Positions 36,001 to 51,000 of a stretch of 64,000 nt of DNA are shown piece after piece. Made by a program: the position numbers and the translations under genes. A model generated the notes under the pieces. The model ran no database searches, was not told where the DNA came from, and saw only the letters and a list, made by a program, of their open reading frames with translations. Positions within the stretch are counted from its first letter, which is position 1. Each line of letters opens with the position of its first letter. The DNA is from Elmis aenea (lineage: Eukaryota > Arthropoda > Insecta > Coleoptera > Elmidae), in NCBI GenBank assembly GCA_947652605.1, contig OX393577.1:70208108-70272107 (forward strand), in the 5' to 3' direction.

Positions 36001-39000
36001 ATGCAAGTTTATTGTACCAAGCTACGGCCAACAAAGAACATAAAGGCACAAATGCAACGCTCGATTAGTTCGTTATATGAAGCACCGATGCTTTTTATGG
36101 AAATTGTGCAGGACGGGATTGTCTTTATTATACCACAAGCAAACATAACTATAACATTTTTGGGAGAACGACAAGGAACTAAACGCGTTTTACTTGGCCA
36201 TTTCACTTAACAAATTTTGGTCGTTAGATTAACACATACACACAAACCAAAAACATAAAGAGTATTAACTTATAGCTAAGAAAACCTTCCTAAAGAAAAT
36301 CTAGACTAACATCGAAACTCTTCTCTCTTCGCCAGTTGATTATTTTCTGACAAAGATACGAGAGTTTACTTTAGATTTTGTTTAGAAACGACTCTTTCCG
36401 CAAATAATATAATTGGTTTTTCAATTCAACAAATATATTTACAGCTAAAATAAATCGTTTTCAGATTCAAACATTTATCAAATAAAAACCATTCATTAAT
36501 GCAGTCAAAAGGTATCCTCTATTGTCTATTACATTTTAATGGCTTACAATTCCGTTAAAAAAAAATTACATTAGAAATTGTGATGTAAACAATTCTGCCG
36601 TTTTATTAATTTATTATTTTGATATGAAATAACTTGTATATACGTACTCTCTTTAATATTTTTTTACTTTTATTGAAGTCAATATATCAGTTTCTGTAAT
36701 TGACAATTATTTTTACAAAAATAAAACGTACATTTCAAATTGCTAGCTCATATCCAACAAAAGCAGTTACTCCATTAAGTGAATGAGCAATGATATAAAA
36801 TAAAAACGAGGTACCTACGTATGAAATATGAAATGAACATTAAAACATTCCCTGGAGTGAGCTGAATGTAAAGGAAAACATTTAAAATACTGGGTTGGTT
36901 TTATATTAATTTTAAAGCTCAAAATTATTCTGAAGACTGTAAATTTAATTTGAAAACGCAGTACAAAGAATCCAAGTAAGTGCCTTTTATTGATGTTCAT
37001 AACAATAAAATTAAAGTTTAATTTAAAGTAAAAAATTATGCAGATTGTGTATATATTGGTAAAGAAAATTGACGTAGCGTTAGTCTTTGCTTCATTATGA
37101 GCCGAACATCTTCGTAGGAATGATAATTATACATCTGGAGATCACAAGTATGAAATTAATTATTTTGTTTATTGGTGTCAATAGCTGGTGATAATATTTA
37201 ATAAAATTTGAGCAAAATTTGGGTTTTACGAATCAGTACATTTTCTCTGCACACAATTCTATGCACAATAAGTGCGTGAAAACGTGTCGTGTCATACATA
37301 CTTTTCTGTACGTCAATTTTGCGCTTTCTTACAACACAGCTTTAATGCTTTACCCAATTTAACGATAACAGACTTTTTGTTGAATCAAATCCGGACCTGC
37401 AACGTCAATATTTACACAGAGCCAGCAAAAAAAGACGACATCAGGGCTTATTGTGCCCTCGGGGGCGTCTCGGAAAAACCGATATGACCTCCATGGGGTT
37501 TGTTTGTCATTTAACTGTTTTAAAACGTGCTGATATTGTTTCCCGAAGACGTGTTTAAATAATCCTGATTGTCCTTCGAAGCCGAGTTTTATTTATTAGA
37601 CGGGTTTTTATTCCTTTTGTGCCCCCGTTAAAAGTCGGTTAATGTTATAAGGATCGTTTGTTGAAACCGTATTGACAGAGTTAACAGGTTTCCTTTATAT
37701 TTCGTAAATTGTGATTCACAGATAGGGAACAGAGTTGGGTTTGGAGATAGCGCGTCGCGGGGAAACAAAGATTCAGTCAGAATTCAAAAGAAAAGTTTTC
37801 TTGTCGAAGCGGGATCAAAGTAAACATAACAAAAGTATAATTTCCGATATTAACCCAAATTTGTGTAACATATATGAAACTAAATACTTCGCCAAGAACA
37901 GAAATTTTGGGATTGGTTCACGTGAAATTTTAATTATAAGGGGAAGTGGTAATGTATTTTATTTTGCTATAATATTCTTTGATTCAAACCTTTGTATATA
38001 TTGAATTGAGCACTCAATACTAAAGAGTACTAAATACTGAAAAGTAATAATTACTTAAACGAAATAAACACTAAATATTATCAACTACTGGAAAGTATAA
38101 ATGCTAAAGAATATCACGATTTTACAAAAAATGTTGGAACATATTTAAATAATCTTGTTGGTTTTTTGCGAACGACCAAATATTTTTTTATATCAGTAAC
38201 GTTTTTTACTTTGAAATGTAATACAGCAAATGTCAAAATAAGTCACAGGTATAAAGCATGTTTACCAATAAAAGAGTTTTCCTTGGAGCGCAAATAGGGG
38301 AAAAACTTTTTAAAAGGTGTGGTGCAAATGATTGATAATATGTAAAATGTCAAAGTCATCCGCAGGTATTACAATTTTTAAACATTTTATTACTTATTAC
38401 AGTTGGCAGTAACATTTTTTTAAGCAGATCTCCAGTAGTTTTGCAAAATTTTAACATTCTACGTACAGTTGTTTAATGTGATTGTGTTATAAATTTCCTG
38501 CGGTTTGAAGGATTTTTGCTATTTTCCTGCTATTTGCAGGAATTGATTTTTAATACATTTGCTCAGTTACTGTGGCAAACAACAAATAGTAGCATACAGG
38601 GTGTGTCGAAATTGGTTAACATTTTGATATAGCGTTTGTTTTTGTGCATAACTCTTAACTAAAAATAATATTACAAAATTATTGGCCTGGGATTACGTAA
38701 ACCTTCAGAAGGCCCTTTTAAGAGTATTAAATTGGCAACTACTTATTACTTTATGTCTACAGTGGTTCCAGCAGGAGTCATTTTTAAACACAAGTTTGAC
38801 ACACAATTAAAATTAAACTCAATATTTTATATTTATATATTAAAAAACGCCAAACGCAATAAAGCAATTCAAATACAATTGTTGATCTACTACTTCATAA
38901 AGACACTGCGGCTTTAGTCTCTTGCGACATTTAAATTGCCTCAAAGACTTTTAGGTTCACAGTTAACGATTGTTATGTTAAATATTCAAAATTATCATTT

Positions 39001-42000
39001 TATCTTTGGCTTTGTGGACCTGACATTGTTTGATTGCTTCAGTTATTGTTTCTGAAGTTCAATGTTGAAAAGTCTGACGTTACAAAGTACAAAGCCATTC
39101 AGGTTGAAACAAAATATAGAGGCTCCAAATAAAGACATAACAAAACCTATACTTCATGAAAAACAGTTAATCAAGTCTTTGTTAAAATAAAGTTATCTGA
39201 TGTTTTATTTAATAAAGGAACGTATTGTTTCATGGCTAATTAATCACAACAGAATTTTTACAGATAAGAGCTGAAAATTACCTGTAAAATAATTGCACTT
39301 TATAAACGAAATTAATAGTCTGATTTATATATTCAATAGGTTGATTGAGGTATTTCTATTCACATTTTTACGATGGCTAATAAAACTTCGGCCAAAATTT
39401 GTATAATGAGATTTTTGACTATAACAATGTAGGGTAATGAAATATCAATTGTATTCATTATTTGATACACTACGTGTCCCAAAATTGTATCCAAATGTAA
39501 GAAAAACAGGCAATGCATTTAAAACACATGCTAAATGTAAGCGAAGTCGCCATATTTTTCCATCCAATTTAAATAGTACATAAATTTAAGTGTGGTATTG
39601 CATAAAAGTGAAGCCATAAAGATATAAATTTAATGGAACGTTCATTCCATCCAGTGTTATTATAGACGGTCTAAACTCGCTCCATTTTACACCCATATAT
39701 TGGCTTTACTGGCGCGAAGCCCGCACACGTATACATTCCAAAATACAAGAATATAAAATCCGTTCTTATTCAATCTCATGAGCAATACATAGTCGCTTAT
39801 GCAACACAATCATAAACAAGACTTTTTTTTCGAACGTAGAAAATATGAATGGCTCAAACAGATGAAAATATGTTTTCGTGAGAGGTTCGCAAATTAGGTT
39901 TTTTTAAAGTGCTTTTCATATAAACAAACATCTGAATAATTTATTAGGAAAAAAAGCAAAAGCAATTTTGATTTATAAAAGTTTTTTCTTTGTAATATGA
40001 AGAGTATGAAATAATATGAACACGTACAGTATTTCTAGTGCTGTTATTATTTGCAAAAAAAATGCAAAGCAAGTGTTTAAGCAGTTGTTAGTATATTGCA
40101 TAGGGTGAAGAGTTTTCGATCTTAAAAAAAAGAAACAGTGCAAAGGTTTTTATAATAATTCATTAATCGTGGTTGCAAATCATAATTTTAATTTTCTGAG
40201 GGTGGATTAATGTTATTTAGTTTGTAAATAATGAGATCTAAAGCTAAATGCTTCAGTTAAACGTTTTTTGCAGGAGTTTTAACAATTGGATCAAAACTTT
40301 GCTATTATTTTTGAAAGACTGCTAAACTTAGATAGCTAAAAGCAATTTCTCAAATACATTAATAAGGAGCATGAAATGCTTTAATTCCCAATTAATTCAA
40401 TCAATTGTAGCTTCTAAGATAAGCAAGATCCATACGTTGAGTCTCGAATTTTGACACATGGAATATAAAAAATTGAAAGCAGCGAATGGACCCCAATTTT
40501 TAATACTTTTTGTAACGATGGCCTTTTTTCTCATTTCCCCGTTTCCAAAGGCAATATACAGACAAGCAATTTGTTTCATGTATAGATTCTTACCATTCCA
40601 AAATCTCCCTCGCCGAGTTTTTCTAGAAGTCTAAGTCTGTGACGGGGAAAATCTAATAGCTGCGCCACCCCTTCCAGGGGCGGACCTTCTGGTAGCTTTA
40701 TGGGAGTAAAACGACCTGGCGTAAAGTGTTGCTCTCTCCTTTCACTCTGTAACGCAATATTTTATTTAATAAAGGAAATTTATACAAAAGCATATTTATG
40801 TCGGCATATTAAAGATGACGGCTGACAAAGTTGATCGTATAAAGAACCTTTCAATGCTTTTAAAAAATCAATGTAACAAATAGCGAGATACATTGAGATG
40901 AAAACAAATGAAAAGTGAACAGCACTTAAGGAGCTACTTAAAACATGAAAAATCGGACGGTTTACATTTTCTTGCTTTTACTGAACTATAAGTTTTCGCA
41001 ACAAAATATTGCAGAAGCCATAGAAATTTTTATTGTACAAACAACTGCATCTCAGCAGAGAAATTCAGATACAAAATTAACATCATGTTTTCTGCTCAAC
41101 ATAAGCACAAACTAACGCATTCATTATTGAAGCTACATTTACCAAGAGTTTTCTGTAACATTTTCCAACTAAAATCAAGCAGGTAACAAAATAAACGCAA
41201 AGAATTTCTAGACTTATGTAAATTAGGGGATATAATTATATAAATAATGCTGACTTTTCTTAGCTTTAAAAAAGTGCAGCCAGTTTTGAAAAAAACCTAA
41301 ACATTTTTTCTGTAAAATAAAATAAATTGATGCTAAAAAAGTGCCATCGTTTAGTTTGTTTTTACAGGTGTATATAAGAAAAGGCACATCGAAGTTGTAA
41401 ATTGCGTCCTTAGTTATGAAATTCAGATTTAAACTTATCTTAAATGTTTAGTAAGATTAACGAAGAAAAATTAAAAAGGTTTACTATGACAGAATAAATT
41501 TAGAAGAAGTTATGACCAATTCAAAATCTTATTGGGTCATATAGACCCAAAACACCATAGAGAAGTTAATACGATTTTTGTTAACATGAAGAGAAACAAT
41601 TATATTTGCTGGTGATTTTAATTTCTGAAGTAAAATCCTAAACTTACATGGTTTAAGCAATGTCACATTTGAATACGAAAATGTATTATTTCATCTTTTT
41701 AAGAGCACACTGGAACAAGAACCGTAAAAATACACTTATCATAAATATGAGATTACCTTCATGCATTACAAATATGAAACAGAATGACGAACAGCATTTG
41801 GCTGATAGGCGCATGAATCATCCGAGCCATTTTATAACAATCCCGCGAAACAAGATAATGAAAAAATATATGTATACGTGGAATGGCGAAGGTGCTAAGG
41901 ATTAGATTTATAAGACGGCATATGAAACTGAATTTTGGAGGATTTTCGTGTAAATTGGAAAATAGAAAGCATAAGAAAAACACATCACAACCGCGTCACC

Positions 42001-45000
42001 GAGAGAAAACAGAGAAACACAATAATGTATAAATATTTTTCAGTGTGGAAAAACAGTTTTGTTCGAATTTTGATATTTAAAAACATATTAAGCCGTAAAG
42101 AAACATACCAACAATGAATAATTTTCCTTTAAGAGGCATTAAATTAATTACAGTTTATTAATACCTTTTCTTCATATTTTATTTCCAAACGCATAGATTG
42201 ATAAATGTAGTGAGTTTACGATAAATGTGTTATAATTTTCGAAATTTTCCCTTTTCCTATAAAGAGATTCCGGATTTTTAGATTATGAAATTGACGTTTA
42301 AATTTCCGCTTCGCGATATATTCGGAATGACTTCGCTATTGATGTAGGATATTTTGTGTTAATCGTTTGCATTGGATGGATAAAAGTCAAATTTAACTTT
42401 GGGAGACACAGTTTTTTTTTGCATTAAGCTCGTTTTGATAGTTGTTGCTCTAAAAATAGAGTATTTCACATCAAAAATTTAACTTCACCACTTGCCAGAT
42501 AATCTATAACAACGTTTACCAAAGTTTTCAGACAGCCGACCTGTGTTTTTTGTGATATTGCGGCCCAGTCTAATAAAAACAACAAAATATGGCTTACAAG
42601 TAAAAATAATAATAAGTGCTTATTAGAAAATTTGTGGACTGGTGTTATGGTTAAAAGGAAACCAAAGAAACTAAAGTTCAAAGTATGGATTATGAAAGTC
42701 ATTTATAGGCCACACCAGTACATTTTTGTTTTGTGTGCTTAAAGAACACTACTACATAAAAGCTATGGAAAGATTTGTCTTTTATGTGACTCAAAAATGT
42801 GACATTTGTGGAGAATGTTTTTACGTATAACTCAAAAACGATGGATTTTGGGTGTCAAAACCTTATATACGCATGTCAAAAAATTTGATTTAGCAACGAA
42901 ATAATACAAAAAACACGATTTTTCTGGAAAAATTATAGCTGTGTTTTTTTTGGCAATTTAAACCGCGCACTTGACTGAGAAACTGTAAGATTAATTGCAG
43001 AGGCTGTCTCAAAGGCCTCTTAGTAAAATCCACAATGAAACACTTTTCAGTGTGATCCATATTCAGATATTGATAAAAAATACTTTCCCACATTCTGGGT
43101 CGCGTAAAAGCCGCAGTATACTATGTTCGTGGCTCACCGCTAAACAGATGGTGTTTAACGCAAGCAGACACCACCTGCGCTACCACTATATTGGACGTGG
43201 ATCAACGAGCGCCGGGACGTCCACGAGCGCCTAGACGCAAGCCGTCCTGATTGAAAATACACAACAGCTGTGTTGGGAAATTACGCGGATAACTAGATCA
43301 AGGAAGTTTTCTATTAATACGTCGCGGATACCGCATTACCCTCACTGCAAATAATTTTTGAAGTGTTTGCGTTTATTAAATAAAGCAATCACCGTGAAGT
43401 TAGGGGGAATAAAACACAAATTTGCAAACTAGTTACAGATTATTAACAAGCTTAAAAGCTAGTTAAGCCAGTTGATTTGAGAATGAAATTCTGTGAAGAA
43501 ATCGCGCATGATAATTAATCATTTTATTTTTGTTTACGATACACCGCTGAAAATTTATTATAGTGCCCGGAGATGCAAAGGTAGTTGAGCTCATCTTTGT
43601 ATAATAAATCTGTTTAGGTTCCGGCCGATTAAGTTTTTATGGCGCTAATATATTTTATGGTAAATAATTTAATTAACGGCCACAGCAGGTGAAGACGTAA
43701 TTCGCTCAACGTTCTTATTGGTGTAGGAGTTATGATTTTGCTCAATTTTTTTTGGTGGAACTTTAGGTGTTTAGTGTTTTATCATTTGCTAAGATTGGCA
43801 AAGAATGCATTAGTGGCAAAATCAGTTATTTAAATCGGGTACTTAAATCACAAAGTTTTTCCGTTATATGCCCGGCACCTCCACCAAAAAATATTTTATA
43901 AATACCTTGACAACTTTGCTTTGTAAGGCATATTTGAAGAGCTGTAACAATACTTATAGACGGTTTTTGAACAAACTTAAAGTAAAAATGCATTGCTTAT
44001 GAGTTCTTTGCCATTCTTAGAAGATATGAAGATTCGAATTTTTACCGAGAAAAAATTGAACGTTATAATACACTTGTAAATTAAAAAAAAAAATAAAGAG
44101 CTATAAGAAATACTTTTACACTGTTTATAAACAAACTAAAAGTGCAAATGTATAGCCAGGGCCCGTCGACAGACGCCCTGAGGCAAACAACTGAATATCG
44201 CTCCTCAGTGGCGTAGGTAAGGGGTTAGAGGGATCAGAATCCCCCCATACGGTCGATATACTTTGGTAAAGATCCGGAGAGTTGTAAACTTTAACCAGCT
44301 ATACAAAATGTTTTTAATCTGTTTCTAAACAAAATATTACGCGTTACGCATTGGATAAACGTTGTTTAACACTTCTACAGACAATTAGGCCCGTAACAAA
44401 ATATTTGATTTTTTTACATAAAAGATGTGAAGGGTTATACCCTTGGAAAATAGAAATTTTTTAAAAATTTTAAACAAGTATAAAAAATATTTTTAATCGG
44501 TTTCAAAACAAAATAATATGCGTTACGCATTGCATAAACGTTGTTTAAACGCAAGATGCAAATGTTTACACTGAAAATCAAAATTTCACCTCTTTTTAAC
44601 AGTAAAAAGTGTGTTGCGAGGTTGCGATCCGACACAAGGTTTATCGTTAACGATAGTTAAACAATAAACAAATGTTTCCAGTCTTACGGCGTCCCTAAGA
44701 AGCGGCGCCCTGAGGCACGCTGCCTCAATGCTACACCTTGTCGACGGCCCTGATATAGCTTAAGTAGTCTTTGACAGATAGATAATATTAAGATCACTGC
44801 AAAACTCTCAAATTTTTGCAAAGAAAAAATCCATGGTTATACACTTGGCACATTTTTCAAAATTTGAAACCAGACTACATTGTATTTTTTTTTAAAACTG
44901 AGTGAAATCCAAGACTTGTGTTTTCAATATAAATTTCGCAAGAAGCATAACAGTATTACCAGCGTCTCCACCGCAGAACTTTACTAAGAAAATTGGATAC

Positions 45001-48000
45001 AACCCACACATTATATCCCTCTTGCCTTTAACAAAATTTACTTAATGGGATTTACCACCATCGGCATAATGCTCGAAATGCAGGGCTTTAATAATGAGAG
45101 TGAGGGCATAAACACACCGAAACGATGATTTATGTTATCATTAATATGCTTATTGCGATATTTTGATGAAGATTAATACAACGACGCCTGTAAAATATGA
45201 CCGACGCTCGTTTATTTTTCCTTAATCCGCAATTTTTCTTTTACGATTAGGACTTGTTGCTCCCGTTCTGCGCTGCGACTTCTGCTATTTCATGACCACG
45301 GTTTTATGAGATGGATGATAAGCATCAGCCATTATAAATAGCAGATTTTGATGTTCATTTATGAATCATAATTACTGGTATTTATCTCCATTATTGGAGC
45401 GCTCAGGTGATTGCCTTGAAAATTACTGAAATTAGTTAGAATGTCAATGCGAAATCGCGACATAAGAAAAAAAAGCTCATGAAAACCGGGATTAAGGATA
45501 TATTTATTATTAAAACGGAGGTATAGCATTGCTGAATGAATGGGTGTGTAGTACAGGAAAGTTTAAACTCTTGGTTAAACTTTGCTACGTTATGGATAAT
45601 TATAAACTTTTTTTGTAATATCAAATAGTTCAATTAAAAGCAGAAAATGTTGGGAAACCTTTGACTGATAAGCGAAGACTTAATTTAATTTTAGTCACAA
45701 TTTTTTGTGCGACTGTATAAGTGAAATTTCTTACCTTAATGATATCGGTTGCTGCATAATAATTTTCTGACGGTATGGTCCCATTTGGGGTCTTGGTTGG
45801 CGTCTGGAAGTTTTGAACGTCGTACGTCGGCGGTCGTGATGTGGGCGGGGGAGGCGGCGCTAAATTATAAAACGAAGGCGATGAAAATTTTAGATCGTCT
45901 TGGAAACTGTTGACGCTGGTGAAATCTGCAAAAAAATTGTGATAATTAGAATTTGGTGTTAGCAAAGCAAAGACTTGCATTAAAATAAAATAAGGCTTGA
46001 ATTTAAAAATTTTTACTTACAAGGCAGGGTCACGATACGTTGTCGATGGAATTTGATTAAGGCTGTGTTTATTGCATCAAAGACATGAAAACTAAATGTT
46101 TTCCTGAACTATACGTGCCACTAGCCATTTTTTTCGGAAAAATAGGGGAAAAACTGAAAAGTTGAATAATAAAAGTAATTTTTGCGATCGCGTTGGCCAT
46201 GAAACCGTCAGAGACAAAATCAAAATTCTTCTATTTACCAATTCGCGCATCCTTTGCAAGTAAAATGGTGCAAAGTTTTAAAAAAAAATCTTGAAAGGCT
46301 CCGGAGAAAAACGTCAAAAACGAAACCCCTGCATAAGCGCTATGATTTGTGAAGTGGTTTATCTGTATAACTAAATCGATGCGACTTGGCATAGGCGTTT
46401 AACATAGAGAAAATAGTTTTTACAAGGGCCTCGTTTTTCGCGTCTTTCTCAGGAACCATTTGAGATTTTTTGAAAAACTTTGCACCATTTTACTTGGAAA
46501 GGATGCCTGTATTGGTAAATGGAAAAATTTAGATTTTGTCTCTGACGGTTTAATGACCAACGCGTTCGCAAAAATTACTTTAATTATTCAGCTATTCAGT
46601 TTTTCCCCTATTTTTCCGAAGAAAATGACCAGTGGCACGTATAACTTTGCAGAACATTTAGTTTTGATGTTCTTGATGCAATAAACACAGCCTTAATCAA
46701 ATTCTAGCGACAACGTATCGTGACCTTCCCTGGTTAGTCAAATTAGCACTGCAAATGATTTAGACGTTATTTTACTTTACGAAAACAAATCGAAGTAAAA
46801 CAATACAAAAGCCATTGCCTTAATTTTTCGTTCACAATTTCTTTAAAAACTAAATGACAATTATCCAGGATGAGTTTAATCGAACGATAATTTAAATACT
46901 TTAATCCATTATTGAATTACTGTGAAAATTCTATTTTAACGTTGTTGTTGTAAAATATTGTTCAAGCGAAATGTGAACTATCCGAGATGAAACAAAAGGC
47001 AGTTTTCGTTAAAGTCCTTAAACAGGCAATTGTTTCAACTCGACTAAACGCAAAGAATCACAAATCTAAAACGAAATGAAATTTCGCCATCCTTTAGTCA
47101 CACAAAAGTTTTTGAACGCAATAAAATGTGTATTGAAAAACAATTTATTTTTCTTTGCCAATGAGCAAAAATAACATCACAGGAAATCTTATAATGTAAA
47201 GCGGGAAACGTCATTTCCGTGCGGAAAATAGAACAAAGCAGACTTTAACCGGTCGTCGGAAAATACAGAGACAGACGAGCTTAGGTAATATTTGCGTTTT
47301 CCCGAAATTGGTTTCAGAGATACCTGCTTATCACGCCCTGAACGTGGACAAGTCTGACGTCTGGTATTTCCCACGTCTCACTTAACACGAATATATCCTC
47401 GTTAGACACAGAAACTCGGTTGGAATCCGACATATTTTAAAATGGGGTAAACACGATATAATGAAACTTTTTATCTTCCATGTCACGGTTATGTATTTCA
47501 TCTTTATAACGCAATAAAATTTCCACAAAAACGCCACGAATTTTATTCAACCCGACCTCCATATACATATACAACCTATTACAGCAGCCATCTCATTTAT
47601 TATTACTCAGCAGTCTTCGTGAACAAAACTCTATACAATAAAGAGTATAGATATAAATTAAGCCAAATACTGTAACTTCAGTAATTAATTTCACCATTTC
47701 CATTTCGTTACAATTTGGAGGCTTTTTAAATTATAATCTTCGTTCGACTCAATCCAATACAAGGCAGGATAATTTGTTTATAGCAATGAGCGTCTGAACC
47801 ACACATCTTCGCCTTAATTTTCCTCTATTTGTCGACATACATTCTCTAATCTAATTCCTTCTACAGACAATTACTGTTGTAATTTCTAACAACATAATGT
47901 TTTGGGGAGCCCATGAAAACCTTAATTGGATATATTTATTATTAAAACGAAGTTACAGCATTGAAAATTGCTCGACATTTACATAATCTGCAGAATATTA

Positions 48001-51000
48001 ACTCTTAATATATGTGGGATCGTGTTTTATATCCTAGAGCACGAAGCAGATGTAATAATTTAAAATTTATGTTGCAGGAAAAGCTTCCACAAAGCACAAA
48101 ATTTTATATGGTTAATTGTAGACATTTCCTTTGTGCAAGTTGATTGAATTTTAATGCAACGTACTCTGGGATTATAATACTACAATGTTTTGTATGCAAG
48201 TAGTACAAAAAATTTGAAAAAATATCTATTTGACTTTACAGAATTGGATATGATTACAGACCATAATCTTCGCATCTTTTCAGGTATAAAATCGAAAAAT
48301 TGGTAATCGTAAGAAGTTGGTCTACAACTTCCTTTTTCAAAACAGGGCCAAAGACAAAGGTCTTTGATTATTGCAATTTTTTAAAAGTTTGGTTTATAGT
48401 TCTTGCAATTGCCTTGATTCATAAAAATTTATAATTCAGCTGTATTTTGGAATTTTTTGTTGAAAAAAGCTCAAAGACTGTGTCCTTTGCATTTTGAATA
48501 ATTGGAGGGCTAAGTAGGTAATAATCATAATTTAGGCAATAGTTTTCAGCCATTTCAATTGGAGTAAAATTTTTTCAGTTTTTTGTTGATATAATGCAGT
48601 GTTGTAAGTCAAAAAAAGTGCAGACTATAGCCGTTTGCTTTAGTTTTATGGACTCATGATCAATATTTACGTATTAAGCCAATAGCTATACTTTAAAATT
48701 TTTCAAAAAATATTGTAGAGCCTCACGTTGTTTTTGTCTGTAGCTAGCAGCTTAATATAAAAGTGTATTTCGTACTCTTACGTTAAAATCTATGTAAAAG
48801 TAATTCTTTTATTGTGCCCAACGACATATTTTATCCTTGTACTTAACGTTAATTAATGGATTTTTTAAAATTACTTGTGTTTTCTCGTCCACATTTAATT
48901 AGCCAAACAATACCTGCCCAATTAATAATTTAGCTGCGAACAGCCACAAATGGCCCAACATTCAAAATATGACAGACGGCTGCTACGTTTGTTAATTTCC
49001 AGTCTCTTGGCTGCGCGAAGTAAAACAAACATTAATTAAAGTTGTATGTCAAGCATTAAAGGTAAACAGCGGTAGACGTATGCAAGAACTGGCAAACGCT
49101 TTTAATTGTATGAAAGAGCATTATGAACTGTCAGCGATTCTAAATGTAAATGCCTCGCAGTCAAGATCCTGCAGATTTCGAGGCAAAATAGCACTCAAAG
49201 AAAATGGGATCACGCTTGTCACCTTAAATATTTCAGAGTGTGTTATGAATATTCAACAACCTCTACAGATTATTAGATTCGTGCGCGTTACATCGAAAAA
49301 TGCGAATTTCAATACTTCGCCTCGTAATATGTTAAAGCAAATTTTTAAATTTAGTTCAGGACTCAGTTTATGAAGCAAATTTCTCAAAGCTACAACAATT
49401 CGAGTCAGTAATAAAATGAGCCTTTGAACGGAGATATTTTTAGATCTTAGAATATCTTTACGACAATGTAAATATTACATTTATGAATATGAAACGTTTT
49501 TTATTGTAAAACTACGCGAGAACATTTTTATTTGATGTACCTGGCTATGGAAAAGAAAAAGAGCAGCGACTTTTTTTACAGAAGAGAGCTGTGACATACA
49601 TCAACTTAATTTCAAAATTGGGTTTGAATTGAACAATTTACAAAATTTTTATCGTGGTTTATTTATCGTGAAAATGATTAAAATAAAAAATAACTACTTT
49701 TTTGACAACAAGAAGTAATAGACCTAAAACGTATACACCCTGGAGAAGACTCGCTAATATATTCTCAAGTAAAATACTGGTTTTTACACTTGAAACGCGA
49801 CAGAGGATCAAAGAAAGACCTCCACAGGCAATAAAGAAAAGGTGCTAATTTCCAAAACAAGTTTTCATGATTAATAATCACTCAAATTTGTTTAAACAGT
49901 TTAAATCAATCAAGTGCAGTCCTAAGTCTACGGCAATTCTGCACTAATAAACTTTAACGATTATAGGAAAAGTTGCAAAGAATTTTCATCACTAATTATG
50001 CAAACTCTAATTACAAATGTTACTTCCACCATCTGCGGCTGACGGATTTAAAGGATAAAGCCACCGTACCTTCCAATCAACGTTTTATTTGTTTAATAAC
50101 AGTTTATACTCGTGAACAATTGTTAACCTTTTCGAAAGCTAATTCCAAATTTGTTTCTGCGACCAGCTAAACTAAGTTTTGATTGAATTCGTTCGCAATG
50201 TACCTAAAACCAACCTAACACAGGCTTATGAGTAACACGCGCAATTATAACTTGATTAATAATAATGGTGCCATAAATCAGACGGTTAAAACAGAGGTAT
50301 CCTACGCCATTGCCAATGGTAATCCACATTGATATGTGGCGAAGTGATGCTCACAGTTTATCGTTCACAAATTTTTGCAAATATCTGGTACAGTTTTTTT
50401 TTTGTGATACGTTCGAGAACACAATTGAAGAAACACGTCAAAACAATCATTGACAACAGACTTGCAAAACAAAACTTTAAGAACAGAATTTTGCAAAGAT
50501 ATACAAGGGAAAGTCAGTAAATGATGCAATGGCTATGATTTGCAAAAGAAAAGAGATTAAAAAACCGAAACACAATGTGAAACCTAGATCGTCTGGCATA
50601 CAATATCATATTACCTATTGTTGAACTACAATGTGTGTATAATCTGTTATATCATATCCAAATATAATAATTCACTAAATAACAACCTGTATTATATTAT
50701 CGATAAAGTGCAACATGCATTGACCCATTTCATGCAATATATAGTAACTAAACCCATCTGGAATTACAGACTGTGAAAAGAATGTAAGTGTGGATTCAAA
50801 CTGAGTATTGAGTACTGAAACTTTTCCAAAATTTGTCCAGTTCAGGGCATTTTCGTTAGTTCTGTTAGTACTTTAAAATTTGTTTTGTGTAGTTTTTAGA
50901 AATTAACAAAAATACACAGTATGACAATTAAGTTCCAGGACTAATTATGCAATCATAAAAAGAAATTAGTTTATAGAGAAAGTATACATTGGTGAGGTAC

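Noticed and set aside
42995..43234. GC-rich plus-strand open frame ending in Ser/Thr/Gly/Ala runs
   Set aside because: Composition looks odd, but the frame has no family signature, and the partial symmetry around GGACGTGG / GACGTCCACG suggests repeat debris.
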